Positions 45,373 to 55,075 of a DNA stretch of 56,801 nt are shown one piece after another (positions within the stretch are counted from its first letter, which is position 1; the number at the start of each line of letters is the position of its first letter). Under the pieces are notes generated by a model. It did not search any database, was not told the origin of the DNA, and saw nothing but the letters and a program-made list of their open reading frames with translations. The stretch lies in contig JADIZG010000018.1 of the NCBI GenBank assembly GCA_016704895.1, positions 1 to 56,801 on the forward strand. The letters run 5' to 3'. Origin of the DNA: Betaproteobacteria bacterium. GTDB lineage: Bacteria > Pseudomonadota > Gammaproteobacteria > Burkholderiales > Casimicrobiaceae. The position numbers were made by a program, and so were the translations under genes.

Positions 45373-46383
45373 ATGGGAACGAGGAAGGTCGCCTGGGGCG
45401 TGATCAGCACCGCGAAGATCGGGCTCAACCGCGTGTTGCCCGGCATGAAGAAGAGTCCGTGGTGCGACATCCGCGCGATCGCCTCGCGCTCGGAGGACGC
45501 CGCGCGCAAGGCGGCGGACGCGCTCGGCATCCCGATGGCCTACGGCTCGTACGAGGCGTTGCTGGCCGACCCCGCGATCGAGGCGATCTACAACCCGCTG
45601 CCCAACCATCTGCACGTGCCGCTGACGCTCGCGGCGGCGAGAGCGGGCAAGCACGTGTTGTGCGAGAAGCCGATCGCGCTGACGGCCGGGGAGGCCGGGC
45701 AGCTCCGCGACGTGGCGCGAGACGTGCTGATCGCGGAGGCGTTCATGGTGCGCTTCCACCCGCAATGGCTGCGCGCGCGCGAGCTGGTGCGCGAGGGCCG
45801 GATCGGCACGCTGCGCGCCGTGCAGGCGTTCTTCGCGTACGACAACCCGGATCCGGCGAACATCCGCAACCGGGCGGAGATCGGCGGCGGCGGCCTCTAC
45901 GACATCGGCTGCTATCCGATCGTCGCAGGGCGCTGGTTCTTCGAGTCGGAGCCCGAGCGCGGCATCGCGCTGATCGAGCGCGATCCGGCGTTCGGCACCG
46001 ACCGGCTCACGAGCGCGCTCGTCGACTTCGGCGGCGGCCGGCGCCTCGATTTCACGGTGTCGACGCGGCTCGCGCCGCATCAGCGCATCGAGCTCTCCGG
46101 CACGAAGGGGCGCATCGAGATACCGATCCCGTTCAATCCGGGGCAGGGCGCACAGACGCGCCTGCTGATCGACGATTGCTCGTCCCTCGAAGGCGCCGGC
46201 ATCCGCATCGAGACGCTGCCCGCGAGCGACCAGTACGAGCTTCAGGGCACCGCGTTCTCGCGCGCGGTGCGCGGCGAGATCGCGCTGCCGTACGGCGTCG
46301 AGGACGCCATCGCGAACATGCGTGTGATCGACGCGCTGTTCCGTTCGGAGACGAGCGGGGCGTGGGAACCGGTCGGCGCGTGA
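45373..46383 (+). CDS. Gfo/Idh/MocA family oxidoreductase
   Basis: 336 residues. The Rossmann domain has WGVISTAKIGLNRVLPGM. NPLPNHLHVPLTL and HVLCEKPIAL contain the conserved EKP. The C-terminal domain has GGGGLYDIGCYPI, where the catalytic Asp and His-equivalent region lie, and FTVSTRLAPHQRIEL. It is an NAD(P)-dependent dehydrogenase of sugars or cyclitols. The class resembles dimeric dihydrodiol or xylose dehydrogenases. Substrate unknown. Confidence 0.88.
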   Translation: MGTRKVAWGVISTAKIGLNRVLPGMKKSPWCDIRAIASRSEDAARKAADALGIPMAYGSYEALLADPAIEAIYNPLPNHLHVPLTLAAARAGKHVLCEKPIALTAGEAGQLRDVARDVLIAEAFMVRFHPQWLRARELVREGRIGTLRAVQAFFAYDNPDPANIRNRAEIGGGGLYDIGCYPIVAGRWFFESEPERGIALIERDPAFGTDRLTSALVDFGGGRRLDFTVSTRLAPHQRIELSGTKGRIEIPIPFNPGQGAQTRLLIDDCSSLEGAGIRIETLPASDQYELQGTAFSRAVRGEIALPYGVEDAIANMRVIDALFRSETSGAWEPVGA

Positions 46384-46543
46384 GGACGCGTCCTCGTTCG
46401 CGGAAGTCCTCGACCGCATGGTGCCCGGCAACATGGTGATCGACCACGAGCGCACTTCCGGCGTGCGCGACCAGCCAGCCGAAGTTCCAGGTCAGGCGTC
46501 GGCCGGAATCGAACCACGACATGACGGCCGTGACCCTCCGCCG

Positions 46544-46882
46544 ATGACGATCGGGCTCGCCGTCCTGATCGCGTACGCGGTCGCCATCGCCGGCGTGGCG
46601 CTGCTCGTCGCCGGCCGCCTCGTCAGGTGCGGCTATCGTGCGGCCCGCGTCGCGCGCTACGCGATCGTCGCGTCCTGCGTCGCGGGCATCGCGGCGCTGG
46701 TCGCATTGCTCGCCTGGGTGGCGTTGGTCTGGCTCGCCTACGGCGTCGCGCACAGCGGGAAGAACGCCTGGACCGACCTGCGCACGTTCGCGCTTTCCGG
46801 CGTCCCGCTCTTCGGCGGGGCATGGGCGCTCTGGCGGATGGCGCGACATTTCGAGGCTCGGATGGAGGGCCGCGGTGCGTGA
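46544..46882 (+). CDS. Small three-helix membrane protein
   Basis: 112 residues from ATG 46544 (an upstream in-frame ATG at 46418 adds unlikely sequence). Helices: IGLAVLIAYAVAIAGVALLVA, YAIVASCVAGIAALVALLAWV and a weaker SGVPLFGGAWALWRM. No family recognised. Its stop overlaps the GTG of the lipoprotein gene by 8 bases, and two PP-loop enzyme genes follow on the same strand. Possibly their membrane partner (inference). Confidence 0.6.
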   Translation: MTIGLAVLIAYAVAIAGVALLVAGRLVRCGYRAARVARYAIVASCVAGIAALVALLAWVALVWLAYGVAHSGKNAWTDLRTFALSGVPLFGGAWALWRMARHFEARMEGRGA

Positions 46883-47456
46883 TTCCGCTTCCGATCCAAC
46901 GGGTCCGCGGACGCGACGCTCCCGGCGTCGAGCCGCGCCGTGGGTCGTCGCGCTGTCGCTGCTCGCCGGATGCGGTGGCTATGCCGACGAGTTCATCGGC
47001 GACACCGACATGGGCCGCATCCAGTTCGTCGTCGATCCGGGCCGCACGCGGCGCGTCGACGACGTGACCCGCTTCCGGATCGTCGACGGCGAGCGCGCCT
47101 ACGTGCGCGTGCTGTCGCGCACGCTGCCCCCGGGCGCCGAGATCGTCTTCGCGCCGTTCGTCGCGCAGACCGGAACCTACCGTCGCGGCGGAAGCTGGAT
47201 CTTCCGGGGCGAGGTCACGGTCGGCCGCCACGCGACGTGGGCCGATACGCTGGCGGTCACGTCGGACCGGCCGCACATCGTGTTCGTCGAGCGCGTCGAT
47301 GCGCCCGACTCGCCCGACATGCACCACGTGCGGCTCGTCACGCGCGAGCGCGGCGAGGCGCGCATCGTGTTGCGCGTCCAGTCGCTCGACGAGAGCGGCC
47401 GGCCCACGCGCGATCCGCCGGTCGAGGACTCGATGATCATCGAGGTGCAGCCATGA
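46875..47456 (+). CDS. Lipoprotein of unknown function
   Basis: 193 residues from GTG 46875, with GGAGGG upstream. The basic N-terminus RTRRSRRRAAP precedes a short helix and lipobox LSLLAGCGG. The mature part is beta-rich (GRIQFVVDPGRTRRVDDVTR, IVFAPFVAQTGTYRRGGSW, HHVRLVTRERGEARIVLRV) and ends in DSMIIEVQP. It looks like a small immunoglobulin-like periplasmic domain; no family recognised. Its stop overlaps an ATG in frame with the next gene (47453). Confidence 0.65.
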   Translation: MRDSASDPTGPRTRRSRRRAAPWVVALSLLAGCGGYADEFIGDTDMGRIQFVVDPGRTRRVDDVTRFRIVDGERAYVRVLSRTLPPGAEIVFAPFVAQTGTYRRGGSWIFRGEVTVGRHATWADTLAVTSDRPHIVFVERVDAPDSPDMHHVRLVTRERGEARIVLRVQSLDESGRPTRDPPVEDSMIIEVQP

Positions 47457-47509
47457 GTGCCGCGAGGGGCGGATCGCCTCGCCGCGCGCGCCGGGGCGGC
47501 GGCGCGTGG

Positions 47510-47515
47510 CACACT
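47510..47515 (+). promoter_or_regulatory. Possible -10 box (CACACT) of the first PP-loop gene
   Basis: GTGGCACACT ends 6 bases before the ATG at 47522, the same spacing as other leaderless-looking starts in this window. Weak match. Confidence 0.3.
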
Positions 47516-47521
47516 CGCGCG

Positions 47522-48739
47522 ATGAAGCTCGAGCGCATCGACATCGCGCCGTCGCCGGATCGCCCGCGCTGGACCAGGCTCACCGGGCAAGTCCGCTACG
47601 ACAGCCCGCAGGACGGCAAGGACGCGGAGGCCTACTGGTACGAGTTCCCGGACGAGTTCGCCGGGTCGCTGACGACGGGCGGCGACCCCTGGCTCGCGTG
47701 CCTGCTGCCGGTCGCGGTCGAGATCGGCGAGCCGCTCGTGCTGTCCCGTCCGGTCGACCCGCAGATGCTCGACTTCGCGGGCGACCGCATGGCGATCTGG
47801 CACTGGTGGAATCCGCGCCACGCGCCGGTGCGAATCGAGGCCGACGTCGAGGCCGGACCCCGCGAGCGCGGCACGAGAACCGTGAGCCTGTTCTCGGGCG
47901 GGGTCGACTCGTTCTACACGGCGCTCGCGCCGCGCGCGTTGCCCATCGACGACCTCCTCGTGATCCACGGCGCGTTCGACCTCATGTACGCGAGGCGCGC
48001 TGCGTTCGAGCGCGTGCAGGCGAAGCTGCAGGCGGCGGCGGACGCGCTCGGCAAGGTGCTGATCCCGTCGGCGACGAACCTGCTGCACACGCGGCTCGGA
48101 ACGACCGACCTCGCGTACATGTCCCAGGGGTCGATGATGGGCTCGGTGCCGCTCGCGCTCGAGCGGCGCTACGCGCGCATCCTGATTCCGTCGAGCGTCG
48201 ACCTCAACTGGATGGACGCGTGGGGCACGCATCCGGTCACCGACGCGATGCTGTCCACGACCGGCACGATCGTGGCCGAGGACGGGCTCGCGGCGCGGCG
48301 GATCGAGAAGACGACGTTCGTCGCGCGCTCCGACGTCGCGCTGTCGGCGCTGCGCGTCTGCCTGTTCACCGGCAACGAGAGCAATTGCATGCGGTGCGAG
48401 AAATGCCTGCGCGCGGCGATCACGCTGGAGACGATGGGCGTGCTCGAGCGTGCGGCAGCCTTCGGCACGGCGAAGCTCGACCTCCGCCGCGTCGCGAGAA
48501 TGCCGCTCGGCGATACCGACGCGCGCCACTATTACGAGGAACTGATCGTGTACTGCCGCGAGCGGGGCCGCGACGATCTCTCGGAGGCGATCGCGCGATC
48601 GCTCGCCCGGGCGAGGCGGCACGATCCGTTCCGGCCGCTCGTGCGGCGGCTGCGCAAGCTGCCGGTCATCGGCGCCGTGGCCAGGTGGCTCGAGTCGCGC
48701 GTTCACGATCCGGGCGTCACGTGGCATCTGCCGCAGTGA
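47522..48739 (+). CDS. QueC-like PP-loop ATP-pyrophosphatase, copy 1 (unknown function)
   Basis: 405 residues. The N-terminal domain (1-110; YWYEFPDEFAGSL, GEPLVLSRPVDPQMLD) is unrecognised. The PP-loop domain carries SGGVDS at 125-130 (LFSGGVDSFYTAL), the ATP-pyrophosphate loop of adenylating enzymes. Cys280, Cys289, Cys292 and Cys295 form C-X8-C-X2-C-X2-C (CLFTGNESNCMRCEKCLR), the spacing of the QueC zinc site. The C-terminus is basic and amphipathic (RPLVRRLRKLPVIGAVARWL). Known PP-loop enzymes adenylate a carboxyl or carbonyl and transfer N or S. The start is set by alignment with copy 2; an in-frame ATG at 47453 overlaps the lipoprotein stop. Confidence 0.78.
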   Translation: MKLERIDIAPSPDRPRWTRLTGQVRYDSPQDGKDAEAYWYEFPDEFAGSLTTGGDPWLACLLPVAVEIGEPLVLSRPVDPQMLDFAGDRMAIWHWWNPRHAPVRIEADVEAGPRERGTRTVSLFSGGVDSFYTALAPRALPIDDLLVIHGAFDLMYARRAAFERVQAKLQAAADALGKVLIPSATNLLHTRLGTTDLAYMSQGSMMGSVPLALERRYARILIPSSVDLNWMDAWGTHPVTDAMLSTTGTIVAEDGLAARRIEKTTFVARSDVALSALRVCLFTGNESNCMRCEKCLRAAITLETMGVLERAAAFGTAKLDLRRVARMPLGDTDARHYYEELIVYCRERGRDDLSEAIARSLARARRHDPFRPLVRRLRKLPVIGAVARWLESRVHDPGVTWHLPQ

Positions 48740-48800
48740 GGCGTGTCGAAGCGATGCCTCCGGCAGCGCAAGCGCGGCTGCGGCTTGTGCCCGGTCGCGC

Positions 48801-48830
48801 GAAGCGTCCGGCTGAAGCCGGACCCACAGG
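48801..48830. repeat. Dispersed repeat family A variant between the PP-loop genes
   Basis: GCGTCCGGCTGAAGCCGGAC followed by CCACAGG. The stem is TCCGGCT/AGCCGGA, a sub-type shared with 50163-50193. Confidence 0.8.
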
Positions 48831-48896
48831 GGTCGCGCCGGCGCCGCGGCCGCGCCCGCGCCCGCTGACCAGGGTCCCGTCTGACGGAGTGACACG

Positions 48897-50123
48897 GTGA
48901 GGCTCCTTCGCATCGACATCGACCGCTCGCCGGATCACCCGACCGCGACGAGGTTGTCCGGCGTCGTACGCTACGACGACCCGCGCGGCGGGCCGGCGGA
49001 GGAAACGTACTGGTACGACGTGCCCGAAGCTTTCGCCTCCTCGATCAGCGACTCGGGCAATCCGTGGCTCGCGGGTCTGCTGCCGGTCGCCGTGGCGCTC
49101 GGTGAGCCCCTCGTGCTTTCGCGGCCGGTCGATCCGCTGCTGCTCGACAACGCGCCCGAGCAGATGAGGGTCTGGCAGTTCTGGTCTCCTGAGCGCAAGC
49201 CGGTCGCGATCGAGGCGGACGTCCTGGAGGCGACCGGATGGCCCGGCGGCGCGTCGCGGACCGCGAGCTTCTTCTCGGGCGGCATCGACTCGTTCCACAC
49301 GGCGCTCGTCCCGCGCCACGTCCCGGTCGACGACCTCCTGCTCGTGCTCGGCACGTTCGACCTCGTGAGCGGCCACGATGCGTCTTACGAGCGCGTTCGA
49401 GCGAAGATGCAGGCGGCCGCCGACGCGATCGGCAAGACGCTGGTGCCGGTGACGACGAACCAGATGAAGACGCGCATGGCGGCAAGCGACCCGAAGCATC
49501 TCGCGGGCGGCTCGATGCTGGCGGCGGCCGCGCTCGCGTTGGAGCGGCGCTACGCGCGGGTCATGATCTCGGCGGCGGCGGATCCCCGGGGGTTCGATTC
49601 GGCCACCGGACACCCGTACCTGACCGCGCTCCGCTCGACCCGCCGCACGAGGTTCGTCGAGGAGGGCTTCGGCTGCTCGCGCGTCGCGAAGACCGAGGCC
49701 GTCGCGCGCAACGGCGCGGCGCTCGCGGCGCTGCGCGTGTGCTTCATGAGCGGCGACGAGACCAACTGCGGAGAGTGCGTCAAGTGTCTCCGCACGATGG
49801 TCGCGCTCGAGGCGTTGGGAGTCCTGGGGGACGCGCCGTTCGGACGGACGTCGCTGCCGGCATCGCGCGTCGCGCGCGTCACTGTCGCCGACGAGCGCGA
49901 GCGGTACTACTACGAGGAGCTGCCGGCGTTCTGCCGCGAGCGCGGGCGTGCCGACCTGGCCGAGGCAGTCGAGCGCGCGCTCGCCCGGTCGCGTCGGCAC
50001 GACCGGTTCCGGCCCTTCGTGCGATGGCTGCGCCGGTTTCCGGTCGTCGGTCCGGCGACCCATCGACTCGAGGCGCTCGTGCAGGACAAGGGCCGCGTCG
50101 ATTACCGGCCGCCGCGGGAATGA
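48897..50123 (+). CDS. QueC-like PP-loop ATP-pyrophosphatase, copy 2 (unknown function)
   Basis: 408 residues from GTG. It is a paralogue of the preceding gene along its full length (roughly half the residues match by eye). SGGIDS at 127-132 (FFSGGIDSFHTAL) and C-X8-C-X2-C-X2-C at Cys282, 291, 294 and 297 (CFMSGDETNCGECVKCLR) are both intact, so both copies should be active. The N-domain (TYWYDVPEAFASS, GEPLVLSRPVDPLLLD) and the C-terminal RPFVRWLRRFPVVGPATHRL are also conserved. Tandem duplication with retained active sites suggests two related substrates or a heteromeric enzyme. A repeat element separates the two genes. Confidence 0.78.
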   Translation: MRLLRIDIDRSPDHPTATRLSGVVRYDDPRGGPAEETYWYDVPEAFASSISDSGNPWLAGLLPVAVALGEPLVLSRPVDPLLLDNAPEQMRVWQFWSPERKPVAIEADVLEATGWPGGASRTASFFSGGIDSFHTALVPRHVPVDDLLLVLGTFDLVSGHDASYERVRAKMQAAADAIGKTLVPVTTNQMKTRMAASDPKHLAGGSMLAAAALALERRYARVMISAAADPRGFDSATGHPYLTALRSTRRTRFVEEGFGCSRVAKTEAVARNGAALAALRVCFMSGDETNCGECVKCLRTMVALEALGVLGDAPFGRTSLPASRVARVTVADERERYYYEELPAFCRERGRADLAEAVERALARSRRHDRFRPFVRWLRRFPVVGPATHRLEALVQDKGRVDYRPPRE

Positions 50124-50162
50124 CGTCGGATTTCTGCTGCCGCTCCGGTGGGCCGCTCCGCG

Positions 50163-50250
50163 GCAAGGCGTCCGGCTGAAGCCGGACCCACAGGGATCTG
50201 CGCCGACGCCGCCGCGATCGTGCCTGTGGGTCGGGCTTCGGTCTGCAGGT
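50163..50250. repeat. Opposed pair of family A repeat variants
   Basis: GCGTCCGGCTGAAGCCGGAC at about 50168 faces CTGTGGGTCGGGCTTCGGTC at 50223-50242. Together they form a REPIN-like inverted pair between converging genes. Confidence 0.75.
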
Positions 50251-50271
50251 GTGCGCTCGAAGGACCGGCGG

Positions 50272-50916
50272 TTACAGCGTGACGTGCCCCGCGGCGTGCG
50301 CAGCATCGCCGCGAGGCGCGGCGCGGCGCCGTAGGTCACGCGCAGTGCATCGGACAGGCCCAGCGCCGCGAGTGCGGAGCGGATCGTCTCCGGCGCGGGA
50401 TGCGATGCCGCGAGCTCGACGAGCGAGACGCCGTCGTCGGGCAGGCCGTCCGCCGGGTGCTTCGCGACGTCCCACTGGATCAGCGTCGGCAGCACGCCGC
50501 CGCCGGGCCGCCTGCCGTCGTCGGGAATCGTGATGCGCCAGCGAAAGTCGCCGCGCGACATCGGATGCGCGGGTCCCGGATCGACCTTCGAACTCGCGAC
50601 CGCGCGCTCGATGTCACTCGTGCGTGCGACCCAGGTAATCAGGCGCGGCTGGTCGCCCAGCGCCGATTGCATCCGGCGTCGTCGAGGTCGAACCAGCGCG
50701 GCCGCGCCGGACGCGGCAGGCCAGGTCGATCGCGATCAGCTCGAGGTAGACGCGCCTGCCGAGGCGCACGAGCGCGTTGTGCGTGCCCATCGCGGCGTGC
50801 TGCCCGCCGGGACGCGGCGCGACGCCGGTGAGGTCCGCGACGTATTCGATTGCCTGCGCGAGCGTTGCACCCGCGACGACGAGGTGATCGAACTCCGCGG
50901 CCGGCGCGGCACTCAC
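50272..50916 (-). CDS. Glyoxalase-like (Glyoxalase_3) domain protein, frameshifted
   Basis: Reassembled from three frames. It starts at a GTG overlapping the upstream stop: AAPAEFDHLVVAG-like FDHLVVAGATLAQAIEYV, GGQHAAMGTHNALVRLGRRV, YLELIAID; then PARPRWFDLDDA; then MQSALGDQPRLITWVARTSD, GDFRWRITIPDDG, LPTLIQWD; ending MLRTP / AAGHVTL. Frame changes lie near 50720, 50670 and 50300. The pattern TGTHN...YLELIA...LIQWD is that of Glyoxalase_3 proteins, whose function is unknown. Single-base errors are the simplest explanation. Confidence 0.7.
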
Positions 50917-51293
50917 GAGGAGCGCTCCGACGCGTCGAAGTCGAGCTCGACGCGCGCGCCGTTCGGGTCGAAGAAGAACAGCTGCCACGTGCCGGAGCCG
51001 ACCTGCTGCCGGCATGCGTATGGGATGCCCGCCGCATCGAGCTGCGCGAGCCTCGTGTCCAGCCCGCGTGCCGAGAATGCCATGTGGTCGATCACGCCGG
51101 GCTTCAGCTCTTCGCGCATGCGCCCGCCGACGACGTGCAGGATCGCCGCGCCGCCCGCGTAGAGCCACGCGCCGGGGAAGCCGAGGTCGGGCCGCGCGCC
51201 GGGCTCGAGGCCGAGGTGCTCGCGGTAGAAGGCGATCGTGCGGTCGACGTCGTCGGTCAGGATCGTGAAGTGGTTCATTCCATGCACACTCAT
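50913..51293 (-). CDS. VOC family protein
   Basis: 126 residues, intact. MNHFTILTDDVDRTIAFYRE, LYAGGAAILHVVGG, VIDHMAFSARGLD and the C-terminal WQLFFFDPNGARVELDF give the two-module VOC fold with His (NHFTI, DHMAF, ILHVV) and Glu (VELDF) metal-ligand positions. Its TGA overlaps the GTG of the next VOC-type gene, so they form a small operon. Confidence 0.87.
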   Translation of the reverse strand: MSVHGMNHFTILTDDVDRTIAFYREHLGLEPGARPDLGFPGAWLYAGGAAILHVVGGRMREELKPGVIDHMAFSARGLDTRLAQLDAAGIPYACRQQVGSGTWQLFFFDPNGARVELDFDASERSS

Positions 51294-51324
51294 TGCGAGC
51301 CTCCAGGACGCCGAACCGGCCATG

Positions 51325-52329
51325 CTACGCCGGCCGGCGCGCCCAGACGAGGTCGAGGAACGCACCGGCCATCGCGGTGGCGTCGGGGCCGGCGGCGTCG
51401 TTGAAGGGCAGCGACGCATCGCCTCCGCTCCACGCGTGGCCGACGTCGTCGATCTCGACGAGGCGCGCGGCAAGCGCGTCGCCGCACTGCCACTCCCGCA
51501 GCGCGAAGCCGTGGCCCCGGATCGGCGACTCCCGGCGTGCGTGGTCGGGATCGGGCAGCGTCGATTCCGAGCCTGCCGGCACGTCGACGCCGTTGCGCGC
51601 CAGGAACTGCCGGACGAGCGCGGCGGCGTTGCGCGGCGCGACGACGTCGTCGGAACGGCCATGGATCGCGAGCAGCGGCACGCAGCGCGCGCCGGCGCCC
51701 GCGCCGTCGTGCGCCTCCCGGCCGATCGCGGCGACGTCGGTCTCGGGGCCGCGCTTCATCACGGTGAGCGCGGTCATCGGCGAGGCCGCCGCGCCGCATG
51801 CGATGCCCGCCACCGAGACGACGGCGCGAACGCGGTCGCCGTGCCGCACGCCGAGGATCGCGGCGAGCGCGGCGCCGGCCGACATGCCGATCGCGGCCGT
51901 GCGCGCCTCGTCGGCCCGCCGCCATCGCATCGCCTTGCGCATCATCGCCGCGACGATCGCGGCCTCGCCGCGTCCCGACGCGGTCGCGCCGTCGAACCAG
52001 TTCCAGCAGCGGTACGGATTCGCTGCGTCCTTCTGGCGCGGCAGGAGCACGTAGCTGCCGAGGCGGTCGGCGAGTGCGGCGATGCGAGTGGCGCGCGCGA
52101 TCTCCTCGGGCGTCTGCCTGCACCCGTGCAGCAGCACGACCAGGGGCATCGGGCGGAAGCGCGACGCGCCCGCCGGGACGTACAGCAGGTAACGGCGCCG
52201 CGGCCAGACCGTCGGGTTCGTCGCGAGCCAGCCGCGCCAGGCGAACGCGGCGCCCTCGACGTAGTGCCCCGCCCGCGGCGCTGGTGAACCAGCGCGCCGC
52301 CGAAGCATGATGCGCGACCAGAAGCTCAT
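51325..52329 (-). CDS. PHB depolymerase-family esterase
   Basis: 334 residues. The LpqC/PhaZ-like fold has PLVVLLHGCRQTPEEIA (oxyanion hole), lipase box IGMSAGAALAA, Asp in LAIHGRSDDVVAP and His in IDDVGHAWSGGD. It could act on intracellular or extracellular polyhydroxybutyrate or feruloyl-type esters. No clear signal peptide, so a cytoplasmic location is possible. It follows rng after a 39-base gap. Confidence 0.87.
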   Translation of the reverse strand: MSFWSRIMLRRRAGSPAPRAGHYVEGAAFAWRGWLATNPTVWPRRRYLLYVPAGASRFRPMPLVVLLHGCRQTPEEIARATRIAALADRLGSYVLLPRQKDAANPYRCWNWFDGATASGRGEAAIVAAMMRKAMRWRRADEARTAAIGMSAGAALAAILGVRHGDRVRAVVSVAGIACGAAASPMTALTVMKRGPETDVAAIGREAHDGAGAGARCVPLLAIHGRSDDVVAPRNAAALVRQFLARNGVDVPAGSESTLPDPDHARRESPIRGHGFALREWQCGDALAARLVEIDDVGHAWSGGDASLPFNDAAGPDATAMAGAFLDLVWARRPA

Positions 52330-52368
52330 GGCTCTCGGGGCGGTCGGCGGCGCCTGGCGCCGGCGCGA

Positions 52369-53830
<1,462 letters not shown>

Positions 53831-53946
53831 CGGGCGGGGAGGGTGGGAATCATCGAGTCCTCGTCGGCGGCCGCCGCATCGGGGCGCCCGCCAGTGCAAT
53901 CCTGTCGTTGGCGCCGCGGTCCGGCCGCGCATCGCCCGTTCGCCCG

Positions 53947-53970
53947 GGTGCCAGGCACGTGCCTGACACC
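53947..53970. repeat. Palindromic repeat family B, second copy
   Basis: Same palindrome as at 21147 with one mismatch (CCAGGCACGTGCCTGACACC), again followed by GGGGGT. It lies in the 150-bp gap between maf and rng, which are normally close together. Confidence 0.82.
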
Positions 53971-53980
53971 GGGGGTTGAG

Positions 53981-54579
53981 TCATGGTACGGGAAAACCCG
54001 CCCTGGCGAGCAGGGCGGCCGTTTCCGCGAGCGGCAGGCCCATCACGCCCGAATAGCTTCCGTCGAGTCGCGTGACGAACGCCGCGGCTCGCCCCTGGAT
54101 GCCGTAGCCGCCCGCCTTGTCGAACGGCTCGCCGCTGGCGACGTAGGCGGCGATCGCCGATTTCGTGAGCGGCGCGAGCGTGACCTTCGACGTCGACATC
54201 GCGAAGTGCGTGTCGTCCTGCCAGCGCAGCGCGACGGCGGTGACGACCTCGTGGGTGCGTCCCGAGAGGCGCGCGAGCATCGCCTTCGCCGCGCGCTCGT
54301 CGGCGGGCTTGCCGAACACCTCGCCGTCGAGGATCACCTCGGTGTCGGCACCGAGGACGGGCCGCGGCTCGAGCCGCGCGCGACCATCGACTGCCAGCCG
54401 ACGTTCGCCTTGGTGCGCGCGATCTAGTGCAGCGCCGGCTCGCCGTCGTGCGCGACCTCGAGCACGTCGGGCGTCCGTCCCGACGCCTCGCGCAGCCGCA
54501 GCACGTCGAACTCGACGCCGATCTGCGAGAGCAGCTCCTGCCGGCGCGGGCTCTTCGACGCGAGCCAGATCGTCGGCAT
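53981..54579 (-). CDS. maf: Maf-type nucleotide pyrophosphatase, nonsense codon and frameshift
   Basis: It starts MPTIWLASKSPRRQELLSQI, the canonical Maf SxSPRR loop, and later has PVLGADTEVILDGEVFGKP, GRTHEVVTAV, YVASGEPFDKAGGYGIQG and YSGVMGLPL. Maf proteins hydrolyse non-canonical or free nucleoside triphosphates. In frame, codon 52 is TAG (54424-54426) where HYIARTKA would be expected, and near 54380 one base is missing before RLEPRPVLGAD. Either both are sequencing errors or the gene is inactive. Confidence 0.82.
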
Positions 54580-54581
54580 CG

Positions 54582-55047
54582 TCAGTCCCGGTGGTAGGGA
54601 TGGCCGGCGAGCAGGCTCGTCGCGCGGTAGATCTGCTCGGCCAGCACGACGCGAACGAGCGCGTGCGGCAGCGTGAGCGCCGAGAGCGAGAATCGCGCGG
54701 CGGCGCGCGACTTGAACCGTCGTCGAGGCCGTCGGCGCTGCCGATCACGAACGAGAGCGCGGGCGTCGATTCGCGCCAGCGCTCGAGGCGGGTTGCGAGC
54801 TCGCGCGTGCTCCACGGCGAGCCCTTCTCGTCGAGCGCGACGACCGTGGCGCCGGCGCATGCGGCGTCGAGGCGGCGGCTTTCCGCGTCCAGCAGCTGCG
54901 CGACGCTGCGGCCGCGGTCGCGGCCTCGGGCTTGAGCTCGACCAGCGCGAGCGGCCAGTCGCGCGGGAGGCGGGACGCGTAGTCCGAATAGCCGGCGGAC
55001 ACCCAGTCGGGCATGCGGTGGCCCAGCGCGACGATCGACAGCTTCAT
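54582..55047 (-). CDS. rlmH: 23S rRNA (pseudouridine1915-N3)-methyltransferase, frameshifted
   Basis: It starts MKLSIVALGHRMPDWVSAGY. A shift near 54927 (LVELKPEA then RDRGRSVAQLLDAESRR) and another near 54719 (FVIGSADGLDDG then FKSRAAARFSLSALTLPHAL) break it. It ends AEQIYRATSLLAGHPYHRD. Repaired length is about 155 residues, exact for RlmH. SPOUT features (GSADGL, LSLSxLTLPH-like) are intact. It methylates Psi1915 in 23S rRNA. Neighbours rsfS and maf confirm the call. Confidence 0.87.
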
Positions 55048-55075
55048 CGGTCGCGCGCCGGTCGGGTGGACACCG

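Noticed and set aside
46875..50123. Qat or CBASS type anti-phage system because of QueC-like enzymes
   Set aside because: No ATPase, cyclase, TatD, TGT-like or effector genes nearby; the neighbours are a membrane protein and a lipoprotein.
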